From NCBI RefSeq assembly GCF_900094585.1, contig NZ_FMAG01000006.1:356743-420742 (forward strand): a stretch of 64,000 nt of DNA. The letters run 5' to 3'. Within the stretch, counting starts at the first letter, position 1, and every line of letters starts with the position of its first letter. Made by a program: the position numbers and the translations under genes. Below the pieces are notes generated by a model that saw only the letters and a list, made by a program, of their open reading frames with translations, was not told the DNA's origin and made no database searches. Of this stretch, positions 28,223 to 36,857 are shown in pieces. The stretch comes from Martinezella multihospitum. Its GTDB lineage: Bacteria > Pseudomonadota > Alphaproteobacteria > Rhizobiales > Rhizobiaceae.

Positions 28223-29648
28223 GGATGCTCTCCGGGAAAAGATTGTCGAGCTGGTGGTACTTCTCGATGGCGCGCTCGAATTCGTCGCCGATCCGCTTGA
28301 TCTGCTCCGACAACTCCGCCTGGGCGCCCTGGATGCGCGAGCCCAGCACCTTGTCGTCCCATTCCTCTTCGGTGCGGATGACCGGCGTCAGGCGCTCCAT
28401 CTTGTAGGCAGCCTTGAAGTAGGATGGTTCCGGCTCGGTGCGCGCGGCCCGGTTCGCATCCCGATAAGAGGTGAGCAGCACATTGGCGGCGCGCTCGAGA
28501 TGGTTCTGGTGTTCGGCAAAGAGGCCCGCGGTCCTGGCACGATGCGCAATGATGGCAGCAGTCTCCTGTCGGCGTAGCGAGAGATCGCGGATGATCTCCT
28601 CAATCTTGCCGTTGTGATCGTCGCGGATCTCGCGGAGATCCTCGATCAGATCGAGCTTGCGGTCGATATAATTGTCTCTGGCCGCATCGAGCCGCTTCTG
28701 CACGCCGGCAAAGCCGGGATAGGGATCGGTCAGATAGCAGCCGTCGATGAAGGCGACGAGCGAGAACATCAGGCCGATGGCGAACAGCATCCAGGAATTC
28801 AGCTCCTGCAGCCCCAGCGGCGCGGTTTTGAGCCGCTGGATCACTTCGGCACCGGCCCCGCTCAGGATCGTCGCCGAGACCTCACGATAATGTGCCAGCG
28901 CGATATTGATGCCTAACGCCACAGCGACATAGGCGACAAGCCCAAGCAGGCCGAGCAGTTTCAGCACAAAGGAGCGATGCACCAGAAAACGGACGCAGAA
29001 GAAGGAAAAAATCAGCGCCATGCCGATATTCAAGAAGGCGAAGGCGGCCGCCTCGGTTACACCACCGACGAGACCCTGCTCGCTTCCTTTGGCCAGAAAG
29101 CTGCCGTTCATCACCATTTCGATGAGGACGAGGAAGACGATCAGCGAGACTTTGAAGCCCCATGCCGCCCGGCTGGAAACCTTCGCGGCGCGCTGCAGCT
29201 TATGCCTGGCCTTGAAGCCCACCATTTCATCCTCGGCGGTTTTCAGATTGCGGCGCAGGCCATGCAGTTCATCGACACCGCTCGCCACCTCCGCCTTGAA
29301 ATCCGAGACGCTTGACGCATTCGCCTGGCGGATCAGCCCGAACTGACCCTCGAAATCGAGGTTGCGCAGGCGGCTGTCGAAGGTCTGAAACTGGTCTTCG
29401 AGGATCTGGTAGGAGCTTTTCTTTTCCGCCTCGACCCAAGCGACGATGCGCTGCTCCGTCTCGTCATGCGATTGCGCATCCGGTGGCGGCCGGTTCTGCC
29501 GGCCGGCGGCAGCGCCCTTCTCCTTCAGGTCGAGGGTCGCGCCCAGCTTTTCGATATCGACGACGGGAAATACATCCGTCGAGGCGCGGAAATCATGGCT
29601 GGTCTCCCGAACGCTGTCCCAGAGACGGTTGAGGGCTTCGAAACGCAA
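28200..29648 (-). CDS. 4-TM coiled-coil membrane protein (first gene of the operon)
   Basis: 482 aa, no family recognised. The N-terminal 160 residues are soluble and helical; TM helices lie at about 163-185, 200-223, 228-252 and 285-305; a charged coiled-coil region spans about 315-470. The pattern of paired TMs with a long cytoplasmic coiled coil suggests a scaffold. The start is a TTG at 29648 with GGGGAAG upstream. It leads three overlapping genes (VWA-like, MotA-like, MotB/OmpA-like). A 191-bp gap separates it from the SARP-type regulator. Confidence 0.65.
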   Translation of the reverse strand: MRFEALNRLWDSVRETSHDFRASTDVFPVVDIEKLGATLDLKEKGAAAGRQNRPPPDAQSHDETEQRIVAWVEAEKKSSYQILEDQFQTFDSRLRNLDFEGQFGLIRQANASSVSDFKAEVASGVDELHGLRRNLKTAEDEMVGFKARHKLQRAAKVSSRAAWGFKVSLIVFLVLIEMVMNGSFLAKGSEQGLVGGVTEAAAFAFLNIGMALIFSFFCVRFLVHRSFVLKLLGLLGLVAYVAVALGINIALAHYREVSATILSGAGAEVIQRLKTAPLGLQELNSWMLFAIGLMFSLVAFIDGCYLTDPYPGFAGVQKRLDAARDNYIDRKLDLIEDLREIRDDHNGKIEEIIRDLSLRRQETAAIIAHRARTAGLFAEHQNHLERAANVLLTSYRDANRAARTEPEPSYFKAAYKMERLTPVIRTEEEWDDKVLGSRIQGAQAELSEQIKRIGDEFERAIEKYHQLDNLFPESILGATQAA

Positions 29649-29839
29649 CGATCTTCCCCGGCGAATTCATCAACTTAGAAAGGACAATTGAGAAATCGAT
29701 ACTGCACTGGTTGTCCACGGTCCAGAGCGATATGGCAGAGGTTAGGATGCGATTGTGGTAAAGACTAGCCCGAGCCTGTGTTGATCGGAAAACACTGACG
29801 TGAGCAAGGGCGACGCTTCCACCTGATGGTGGATTGCTG

Positions 29840-31759
29840 CTATGCCATGGTCACGTTCGGGATTGCCTTCCAGAAACCTGCCCGGCGCAGCCCTTCCCGA
29901 TAGATATCACGCTGCCATTGCTCCTTGAACGGCACGACGGAAAGCCATCGATCGACATCGAAATCCGGGCTGGTTCTTTGGACGCGCCGAACGAAAAAGC
30001 CTGCCTTTTCCTCATGTCCGAGCATCGCCCAGCTCGCCGCGGAAATCCTGTCCGCCAGGCGTGCATTCGCCATTCGACCGATATAATCGAGGGCGGCTTC
30101 GAACCGACCGAGCGTGTAGCTCGCCACGGAAGCAGTCCAAAGATAGGTATCGGGGCTGACCGGATTGAGCGCGATGGCGCTTTCAATCTTCGTCAACGCC
30201 AGATCCGGCCGGGACGCATGAAGCAAAGCTTCGGCATGGTCGGCAATGATGCCGGCATGGCCCGGATTAAGGGCTTCCGCCAATTTCAATGCCTCAATGC
30301 TCTCGTCACTCGCCTTGCGGAAGACCTTCGTCATGCCAAGCTCGCGATAGCCGTCGGCGATATCGCGCCGCGCTGCGATGGCCTGCATCGCATAGCTTTC
30401 CGCCTCGTCCAGCAAGGCAGCATCGCCACCGAACGTCAGCACCCATTCCTTGGAATAGGTGCGGGCCATCGAGCTCAAGGCAGGCGCGAAGTGGCCGCCG
30501 GTGCGCAGCGCCATCTCAAGCTCCCCACGCGCCCTCTGCAGATCGGCTACTGAGAGGCGCTCGATGTAACGCTTGCCGGCGAGATAGCGCTGATAAGCCG
30601 CCGGGTTTTCCTCGAAATGGGACCTCATCATCTCCCGGCGTTCGATCTGCCCTGCAAGCGACAGCACGATATGACGGGCGACGGCCTGTCTGTGCTCTCC
30701 TGGCGAGGATTGTCCGAGGCTGATGCGCTCGGCCCAGATGATTTCATCGCTTGCGGCGTCGACCAGTTGCGAAAACAGCAGCGGTCCGTTGTCGCGAAGG
30801 CTAAGCCGCATCTCGAGAATGTAGGAGCGATCCCATTGGTCGAAAGTTGCGACGGCGCGTTCCCCAGCCCTGCCAACCCGGACCGCCGCGTAGCGATCCG
30901 CAATCTGGAGACTGTCCAGCGCGCAGAAGCCGATTGTGATGTCGTTCACGAGGGATGAGGCATCATAATCTTTCCCTTGCCCCTCCGTGGAAGGCAGGAG
31001 CAGGAGGGGTATCTTCACCCTCGCTCGCGCAGCTGAAGTCCCTTCGTGACGGGGAATGGTATCCCCGGCTCGAATTTCCGAAGCATATTCCCGCTGCGCC
31101 GACCATGAGGCCAGCAGCGCAGCACGCTGCGCGAAAATCTGCCTAAAGTGCTCCACCTCACCTTCCGCATCGAATATCCGCAACAGGATACGATGAATAT
31201 CGCGATCTTCGGGGTCTATACCAAAGACCAGGAGTGCCGCCTCTCTCACCAGAGCGACATCCTCCATCCCATTGGCTTCGGCGGCAGCGGCATTCAGTGC
31301 CGCCTTCAGCACCGACAGATGCCTACCGCTTTGGGCCTCCCGCCAATGAAAGAAAACCGCGCTCTGGCAATCTGTACCCTGCAAGAATTCCGCCTCGAAC
31401 GTCCTCACCAGCGATTTCAATCTCGCAAAGATTGGCCCGCCATCGTCCGTACGCGCGAACCAGAGATCGGAGGTTGTTGGAGGCGCGTCGAGTTCGACAG
31501 CTGTCTCGCTGAAACGCAGAAATGATCTCCCGAGTGCTTCCTGGCGGACCCTGACACGCGAAACCAGCTTGCGCAAATTGACCTGCGCACTGCCATTGTC
31601 GTCTCCCCATAAAAGCCGGGCGATCGCGCTGCGCGACGCGCGCGGCGTTGGCTCCAGCATCAGATGGGCCAGGATCAACAGGCCCTTTTCGGGAAAGGCG
31701 ACCTCGCGACCATCGCCGTCCAAAAGCTTCAAGCCGCCAAATGTATGCAGTGAAAACAT
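29840..31759 (-). CDS. SARP/BTAD-type regulator with TPR repeats
   Basis: About 639 aa. The N-terminus (SLHTFGGLKLLDGDGREVAF) is an OmpR/SARP-type winged helix, followed by a BTAD-like helical region (FRQIFAQRAALL). Around residues 250-380 comes a FlgO/TolB-N-like segment (QLVDAASDEIIWAERI) seen in adenylate-cyclase/CadC-like regulators, then C-terminal TPR helices (ALNPGHAGIIADHAEALLHA, IALNPVSPDTYLWTAS). Cytosolic regulator. Starts at 31759 or 31828 are possible; 31759 fits the winged-helix boundary. It lies upstream of and co-directional with the four-gene envelope operon, so control of it is a reasonable guess. Confidence 0.75.
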   Translation of the reverse strand: MFSLHTFGGLKLLDGDGREVAFPEKGLLILAHLMLEPTPRASRSAIARLLWGDDNGSAQVNLRKLVSRVRVRQEALGRSFLRFSETAVELDAPPTTSDLWFARTDDGGPIFARLKSLVRTFEAEFLQGTDCQSAVFFHWREAQSGRHLSVLKAALNAAAAEANGMEDVALVREAALLVFGIDPEDRDIHRILLRIFDAEGEVEHFRQIFAQRAALLASWSAQREYASEIRAGDTIPRHEGTSAARARVKIPLLLLPSTEGQGKDYDASSLVNDITIGFCALDSLQIADRYAAVRVGRAGERAVATFDQWDRSYILEMRLSLRDNGPLLFSQLVDAASDEIIWAERISLGQSSPGEHRQAVARHIVLSLAGQIERREMMRSHFEENPAAYQRYLAGKRYIERLSVADLQRARGELEMALRTGGHFAPALSSMARTYSKEWVLTFGGDAALLDEAESYAMQAIAARRDIADGYRELGMTKVFRKASDESIEALKLAEALNPGHAGIIADHAEALLHASRPDLALTKIESAIALNPVSPDTYLWTASVASYTLGRFEAALDYIGRMANARLADRISAASWAMLGHEEKAGFFVRRVQRTSPDFDVDRWLSVVPFKEQWQRDIYREGLRRAGFWKAIPNVTMA

Positions 31760-31987
31760 AACCTGTTTACAAAATCCGGGTGAAGCAGCGACGGCTGAGA
31801 AGGTATTTCCTTTACCTGTTAACCCCATTCGCGCGGACGAGTATGGTGAAATTTCGATAAGGCTGTAGTGTGTCGGAAGGTTTGGCGATTTTCAATTCCA
31901 ATTGCCGGCAATCTGATAAACCACTCGCTAAATCACGGGTTCGCCATATCTTGGCAGAGCACGCGACTTCTTTCGGAGCATCAAATC

Positions 31988-33004
31988 ATGACGCCCTCTC
32001 CCTTCAGGAACATCTGTGTCTACGGCGCCGGCGCACTCGGCGGTGCGATCGCGGCCAAGCTTGCCTCCGCCAATGAGGCGCAGACGAGGATTTCCGTCGT
32101 GGCGCGCGGAGCTCATCTGGAGGCCATTCGCGCCGGCGGCATAAGTCTGTGGGAAGCCGATGCGGATAGTCCCCTCGTTGCGCAGATGACAGCAACGGCC
32201 GATGCTGGCGAACTGCCGCCGCAGGATCTCGTCATCACCGGGCTTAAAGGCCATCAGCTTGCCGCAGCTGTCCCCGGCATTGCGAAACTGCTGCATTCGG
32301 GCACCCGCGTCGTCATGATCCTCAACGGCGTTCCATGGTGGTATTTTCACCGGGACCGCCAGAGCGGCCATGCCGAATACCAGATGAAAGAGCTCGATCC
32401 GAACGGCGATCTCTGGCGCATGATCGGGCCGGAGCGCGTCATCGGCTGCGTTGCCTATCAAGGAGCGGAAGTCGTCGCACCCGGCGAGGTCAAACTCGCC
32501 AACAACGGACATTTCATCCTTGGCGAACCTTCCGGCGAGACGACGGGCGATATCGAAGCCATTGCCGCGCTGCTACGGCGGGCCGGCGTCAATGTTTCGA
32601 TTTCCTCGCGTATCCGCGACGATATCTGGAGCAAGCTCATGGGCAACGCCGCTTTCAATCCGATCAGCGCGCTCACCCGCGGATTGATGTCCGACATCAT
32701 GGACGATCCCGCACTTGCCACCATGGTCGGCCAAGTGATGGGCGAGGTGAAAGCCGTTGCCGAGGCTTTGGGATCGCAAATCGCCATGTCCGTGAAGGAA
32801 CGTCTTGAACGTTCCCGCCAGATCGGACCCGTACGCACCTCGATGCTGCAGGATCTGCTTGCCGGCAAGGCGCTGGAAATCACGCCTCTCGTGGGCGTCG
32901 TCGTCTCGCTCGGAAAGCTCGCGAATGTGCCGACGCCGGTCTCGGCGACCATTCTGGCGCTGGTGACGCAGCTCGACCGCAAGAACCAGCAAGGCGCCGA
33001 GTAA
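31988..33004 (+). CDS. 2-dehydropantoate 2-reductase family protein (ketopantoate reductase-like)
   Basis: 338 aa. The N-terminal Rossmann motif is CVYGAGALGGAIAAKLA; the C-terminal helical domain has WSKLMGNAAFNPISALT with the conserved Lys and Asn of the PanE family. The enzyme type reduces ketopantoate to pantoate with NADPH in CoA synthesis, but many paralogues act on other 2-oxo acids, so I give no symbol. ATG 31988 is favoured over a 40-residue upstream extension. Divergent from the SARP-type regulator. Confidence 0.85.
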   Translation: MTPSPFRNICVYGAGALGGAIAAKLASANEAQTRISVVARGAHLEAIRAGGISLWEADADSPLVAQMTATADAGELPPQDLVITGLKGHQLAAAVPGIAKLLHSGTRVVMILNGVPWWYFHRDRQSGHAEYQMKELDPNGDLWRMIGPERVIGCVAYQGAEVVAPGEVKLANNGHFILGEPSGETTGDIEAIAALLRRAGVNVSISSRIRDDIWSKLMGNAAFNPISALTRGLMSDIMDDPALATMVGQVMGEVKAVAEALGSQIAMSVKERLERSRQIGPVRTSMLQDLLAGKALEITPLVGVVVSLGKLANVPTPVSATILALVTQLDRKNQQGAE

Positions 33005-33185
33005 GCGGCGGTCGGCTACGCCAGATAGATTCTCGATCCTCCGACAGCGGTTCACGGGCCAGTTTCCGGGGGAATTCCGAGTATGTCGGCTCTTTATATT
33101 TCACTTACTTCTTCGTCCTTGGCCCCGAATGGATTTCCTATGAGGGCCGGCGTTACGCTTGCGGTGGAATATGGAGATAGACCCC

Positions 33186-33413
33186 ATGCTCGACACGCAC
33201 GCACCCAATCTCACGGAATCCATCCGCGTCCTCGTTCATAACAGCGACGATAAGCATCATCGCGTTGCGGCATCGGCTGCAACAACCAAGAGATCACGCA
33301 AACGCCCGCTTCACTCGCGCCAAGTGCGGGAAAAGCGCACCTTTCAGGCCATGTTCGCCTTCGGGCTGCTGCTCGGCGCTCTCGAGCTGTACATCGTGCT
33401 GCATTACCTCTGA
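33186..33413 (+). CDS. Small tail-anchored membrane protein, 75 aa
   Basis: Starts MLDTHAPNLTESIRVLVHNS; the middle is strongly basic (TTKRSRKRPLHSRQVREKR), and the C-terminus is one hydrophobic helix (MFAFGLLLGALELYIVLHYL). A GGAGATA box precedes the ATG at 33186 by 7 bases. It stops 12 bp before the DapA-like gene and is probably co-transcribed. No family recognised. Confidence 0.6.
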   Translation: MLDTHAPNLTESIRVLVHNSDDKHHRVAASAATTKRSRKRPLHSRQVREKRTFQAMFAFGLLLGALELYIVLHYL

Positions 33414-33425
33414 GATTTCACCCAC

Positions 33426-34367
33426 ATGAGTAGACCGACTTTTCGAAGGCGCATCGGCGGTGCGATCACCGCACTCGTCACGCCTTTTCGCGACGGCGTT
33501 TTTGATAGCGTCGACATGATGGCCCATATCGAGTGGCAGCTGCTAAGCGGGATCGATGGACTTCTCGTCTGTTCGCTGACCGGCGAAGGTCCGACGCTGA
33601 CCGAGGCCGAGCGCATCCGCGCCATCGAAATCTGCATCGAGCTTTCGGAAGACAAGGTGCCCGTCATCGTCGCGACCGGGACCAACGACACGAAGACGAC
33701 TTTGGAGGAAACGATACAGGCACAGCGCCTTGGCGCCGATGCGGCCTTCGTGACGGTCCCCTATTATTCCAAGCCGACGCAAAAAGGGATCATCCACCAT
33801 TTCGAGCAGCTGGCAGCGCAGGCCGAGCTGCCCATCATCGTGCATAATCAGCCATCACACACCGCAATCGATCTCGCTCCGGCAACCGTCGCGCGGCTTT
33901 CCGAAATTCGAGGGATTATCGGGATCGCCGACAGCGGCTGCGATATCTCGCGCGTCGACCTCTGGCGACCCTTCCTGCCGGAGCGGTTTAGCCTGTTTAC
34001 CTCGAATGACGCCAGCGCGCTCGGCTTCACCGCCGCGGGCGGACATGGCTGCTTCTCTAACGCGGCCAATATCGTTCCGCGGCTCTTTCAATCCATGCAG
34101 CATTCGGCCGCGGGCGGCAATGTCGGCGCGGCACGATCCATCGACGAGCGGCTGCAGCCATTGTTCGGCGCGCTCGCCCGCGAAAACGAGCCGGCGACGG
34201 TCAAGCATGCCCTGTCACTGGCAAGAGATATCGAGGCGGAGGTTCGTCTGCCATTGGTCGGCGTCGGGACAGAGACAGCCGCGGCCATCCAGGCGGCAAT
34301 CACCCCGTTTCAGCTCGATGGCAGCGGCCGGTTCGCCTCGCGAAATACCTATCGCCTGGGGTTGTAA
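33426..34367 (+). CDS. DapA-family (DHDPS/NAL) protein lacking the Schiff-base lysine
   Basis: 313 aa with the TIM-barrel signature of dihydrodipicolinate synthase: TALVTPFRDG, SLTGEGPTLT (the GTTGE region), and VPYYSKPTQKG. The position of the catalytic Schiff-base Lys (GIKE in DapA) reads GIADSG, with Ala168, and the catalytic Tyr position (LYNVP) reads VHNQP, with His140. An ordinary aldolase/synthase reaction through an enzyme-linked imine is therefore unlikely. It could have another activity or a regulatory role. ATG 33426, 12 bp after a small membrane protein gene. Confidence 0.85.
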   Translation: MSRPTFRRRIGGAITALVTPFRDGVFDSVDMMAHIEWQLLSGIDGLLVCSLTGEGPTLTEAERIRAIEICIELSEDKVPVIVATGTNDTKTTLEETIQAQRLGADAAFVTVPYYSKPTQKGIIHHFEQLAAQAELPIIVHNQPSHTAIDLAPATVARLSEIRGIIGIADSGCDISRVDLWRPFLPERFSLFTSNDASALGFTAAGGHGCFSNAANIVPRLFQSMQHSAAGGNVGAARSIDERLQPLFGALARENEPATVKHALSLARDIEAEVRLPLVGVGTETAAAIQAAITPFQLDGSGRFASRNTYRLGL

Positions 34368-34507
34368 AATCGCTCCATCCCTATGAGATTTTAATATTTT
34401 TGCCGTTTCAGGCAAATGGAAAACCTAGCAGCTCCCCCATAGATTCAACAGCGTAGCACCGGGATTGGTCTCATGGACCCATGGTGCCGGTGACACTGAA
34501 AGGAACT

Positions 34508-34705
34508 ATGATGTCACGCTACAGGCATGTCGGCCTATCCGCCGACCCTCTCCAACGCCCTCGTGCCGTCGCGCTTGCGCGCAACGAGCGGCACTTCTCT
34601 TCGGACGCATTGCTGGACGGAATTCGCTCCGTCGCTCCGCGCCTCGGGCTTGTCCTCCTGATCGCCGCCGCCCTGCAAGTGGCGCTGTATCTGACCGGTC
34701 ACTGA
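34508..34705 (+). CDS. Small tail-anchored membrane protein, 65 aa
   Basis: MMSRYRHVGLSADPLQ start, a basic middle, and a C-terminal helix LGLVLLIAAALQVALYLTGH. AAAGGA lies just upstream of the ATG at 34508 (34511 is an equal choice). Same architecture as the 75-aa protein at 33186, with no clear sequence similarity. Function unknown. Confidence 0.5.
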   Translation: MMSRYRHVGLSADPLQRPRAVALARNERHFSSDALLDGIRSVAPRLGLVLLIAAALQVALYLTGH

Positions 34706-34737
34706 GTGAAATCAAAGAGATCCAAGAGGAAATAACA

Positions 34738-35007
34738 ATGGCAAACGCACAGCATCTTCCGCGCCGCTCGGCCCACAGCCCGCTCTCGCCGGCTCCTGCA
34801 CGCTTCATCATCGGCCGTGACCGCCGCGGTGGCTGGATCGTTCAGGACCGGCAAGGCCTCGTCGGCGGCCTGTTCCGCAATGAAGCAGCCGCCCTGCACT
34901 TCGCCGCTGAAGAATGCAACCACAATCCGGCTGATATCTGCCTGGCGCCCGAAGGCGCCATCCTCGATCTCGACGGCTTCGCCCCCGCCACGTCCAATCT
35001 GCACTAA
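34738..35007 (+). CDS. Conserved-looking hypothetical protein, 89 aa
   Basis: Starts MANAQHLPRRSAHSPLSPAP, then a compact domain FIIGRDRRGGWIVQDRQGLV with GGLFRNEAAALHFAAEECNH, reminiscent of the small DUF2188-like beta-beta-alpha type in which the helix follows a GG turn. GAGGAAA lies 5 bases before the ATG at 34738, supporting the start. It follows the 65-aa membrane protein by 32 bp. Function unknown. Confidence 0.6.
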   Translation: MANAQHLPRRSAHSPLSPAPARFIIGRDRRGGWIVQDRQGLVGGLFRNEAAALHFAAEECNHNPADICLAPEGAILDLDGFAPATSNLH

Positions 35008-35102
35008 ACTTGCCCTTGGCAGGCTTCGACAATATCCCGCCGAACGCTTCCTTAACCGCCCTCAGTTAAGCTTTCTGCCAGATATCCAAAGAACAGAAGA
35101 CG

Positions 35103-35432
35103 ATGTCGAAGCCTGCCTTCCGCTATAGCCACTACGACCTCAAGGAACAGCGCGCCGGAACGGTGATCGAAATCACCCTCACGGCCATTGCCAATGTCAG
35201 GCTGATGAACAGCTCGAATTTCGAGCGCTTCACGGAAACGCTCAAGCATCAGTTTCTCGGCGGCGTCGCGAAGAAATCACCGATCCGACTCACCATTCCC
35301 GAGGCTGGCCATTGGCATCTGGTCGTCGACATGGAAGGTCACAAGAGCCTGGCGGAATCGAGCGTGAAGATGGTCGATAGGGTAACAGTGCCGCGAATAC
35401 AGAAAGCGCCACAGGATGCCGCCGGCAGGTGA
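35103..35432 (+). CDS. DUF1883 domain protein
   Basis: 109 aa. HYDLKEQRAGTVIEITLTAI, ANVRLMNSSNFERF, a GG turn and IPEAGHWHLVVDMEGH are the hallmarks of DUF1883, a small beta domain found alone in rhizobia and next to TIR domains elsewhere. Here there is no TIR domain. AGAAGACG precedes the ATG. No function is established to my knowledge. Confidence 0.8.
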   Translation: MSKPAFRYSHYDLKEQRAGTVIEITLTAIANVRLMNSSNFERFTETLKHQFLGGVAKKSPIRLTIPEAGHWHLVVDMEGHKSLAESSVKMVDRVTVPRIQKAPQDAAGR

Positions 35433-35495
35433 TGTAGGCTAGAGCCTTTCCGCCTTTCTTCGAATTGCGAAAACGCTCTATCCTTTTGTTTTCAC

Positions 35496-35539
35496 GCAAT
35501 TCCGGACGGAAAACCGCTACGCACTTTTCCTGGAATTGC
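35496..35539. repeat. Rhizobial-type intergenic palindrome downstream of rarA
   Basis: Outer arms GCAATTCC (35496-35503) / GGAATTGC (35532-35539) and inner arms GGAAAA (35508-35513) / TTTTCC (35525-35530). A related half copy (CGAATTGCGAAAACG) lies at about 35461-35475. It abuts the rarA stop and may act as a terminator for rarA. Confidence 0.6.
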
Positions 35540-35540
35540 T

Positions 35541-36857
35541 TTAGCGTTCGCCACGTTCCTTGCGCAGCTTGGCCCACCAATCCAACCGCTTGCGTATCTC
35601 GCGTTCGAAGCCGCGCTCCGGCGGATCGTAGAAAGTCTGGCGGCCCATCTTCTCAGGAAAATAATTCTGGCCTGAAAAGGCATCCGGCTCGTCATGATCA
35701 TAGCGATAGCCGTCGCCATAGCCTTCCGTGCGCATCAGCTTGGTCGGCGCATTGAGAATGTGCTTCGGCGGCAGTAGCGAGCCGTTCTGCTTGGCAGCCT
35801 GGGTCGCCGCCTTGAAGGCCGTGTAGACGGCATTGGATTTTGGGGCGGTGGCGAGATAGACGCAGGCCTGCGCCAGCGCCAATTCACCCTCCGGCGATCC
35901 GAGATAATCATAGGCATCCTTGGCGGCATTGCAGATCACCAGAGCCTGCGGATCGGCAAGGCCGACATCCTCCACTGCCATGCGCACCAGCCGACGGCCG
36001 AGATAAAGCGGGTCTTCACCGGCATCGAACATGCGGGCGAGATAATAGAGAGCGGCGTCCGGATCGGAACCGCGAACCGACTTATGCAGCGCGGATATCA
36101 GATTGTAGTGGCCGTCCTGCGCCTTGTCATAGACCGGTGCACGGCGCTGGACGATCCTGACCAGCAGGTCGGGATCGAAAAGCTCGTCCTTGCGCGCAGC
36201 TCGCCAGACTTCTTCGGCCAGCGTCAGGACCGAGCGCCCATCGCCGTCGGCCATGCGGATCAGGCTGGCGCGGGCATCTTCCGTCAGCGGCAGTGGCTTG
36301 CCCTCCACCGCTTCGGCACGGCGCAACAGCTCTTCCAGACTCTCCTCATCATGTGATTGGAAGGTCAGAACACGAGCGCGCGACAGAAGAGCGGCGTTGA
36401 GTTCGAAGGATGGATTTTCCGTCGTCGCTCCCACAAGAATGACGGTGCCGTCTTCCATCACAGGCAGAAAGCTATCCTGCTGGGCGCGATTGAAGCGATG
36501 GATCTCGTCGACGAACAGCAGGGTCTGGCGGCCATCCATTCGTCGCAGCATTGCCGCCTCGAACACCTTCTTCAGATCGGCGACGCCGGAAAAGATCGCC
36601 GAAATCTGCTCGAAGGCGAGACCGGCTTCACCCGAAAGCAGACGAGCAACCGTCGTCTTGCCGGTGCCGGGCGGCCCCCAGAAGATCATCGACCCAAGCG
36701 AGCCCGCCTCGATCATCCGGCGCAGCACGCCGTCCTCACCGGTCAAATGTTCCTGGCCGGTGACTTCGGCCAGTGTTTGCGGCCGCAGACGGTCGGCCAG
36801 AGGCCGCTTGTTGGCGACCTCCTCCGGTATCCGCGGTGCAAACAGATCATTGCTCAT
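35541..36857 (-). CDS. rarA: Replication-associated recombination protein A (MgsA/RarA AAA+ ATPase)
   Basis: 438 aa, usual length. The AAA+ module has Walker A GPPGTGKTTVARLL and Walker B TLLFVDEIHRF, sensor 1 VGATTENPSFELNAALLSR, and the C-terminal MgsA tetramerisation domain (GGAPTKLM-like stretch ILNAPTKLMRTEGYGDGYRY). RarA acts at stalled replication forks with SSB. Its ATG overlaps the stop of the DegQ-type protease (36854-36857, ATGA), so the two are co-transcribed. Confidence 0.95.
   Translation of the reverse strand: MSNDLFAPRIPEEVANKRPLADRLRPQTLAEVTGQEHLTGEDGVLRRMIEAGSLGSMIFWGPPGTGKTTVARLLSGEAGLAFEQISAIFSGVADLKKVFEAAMLRRMDGRQTLLFVDEIHRFNRAQQDSFLPVMEDGTVILVGATTENPSFELNAALLSRARVLTFQSHDEESLEELLRRAEAVEGKPLPLTEDARASLIRMADGDGRSVLTLAEEVWRAARKDELFDPDLLVRIVQRRAPVYDKAQDGHYNLISALHKSVRGSDPDAALYYLARMFDAGEDPLYLGRRLVRMAVEDVGLADPQALVICNAAKDAYDYLGSPEGELALAQACVYLATAPKSNAVYTAFKAATQAAKQNGSLLPPKHILNAPTKLMRTEGYGDGYRYDHDEPDAFSGQNYFPEKMGRQTFYDPPERGFEREIRKRLDWWAKLRKERGER

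Noticed and set aside
25459..29648. Calling the four-gene operon a Zorya defence system
   Set aside because: The ZorA/ZorB-like pair is suggestive, but no ZorC, ZorD or ZorE-like protein is present, the other two genes differ, and the neighbours are ordinary chromosomal genes and not a defence island.
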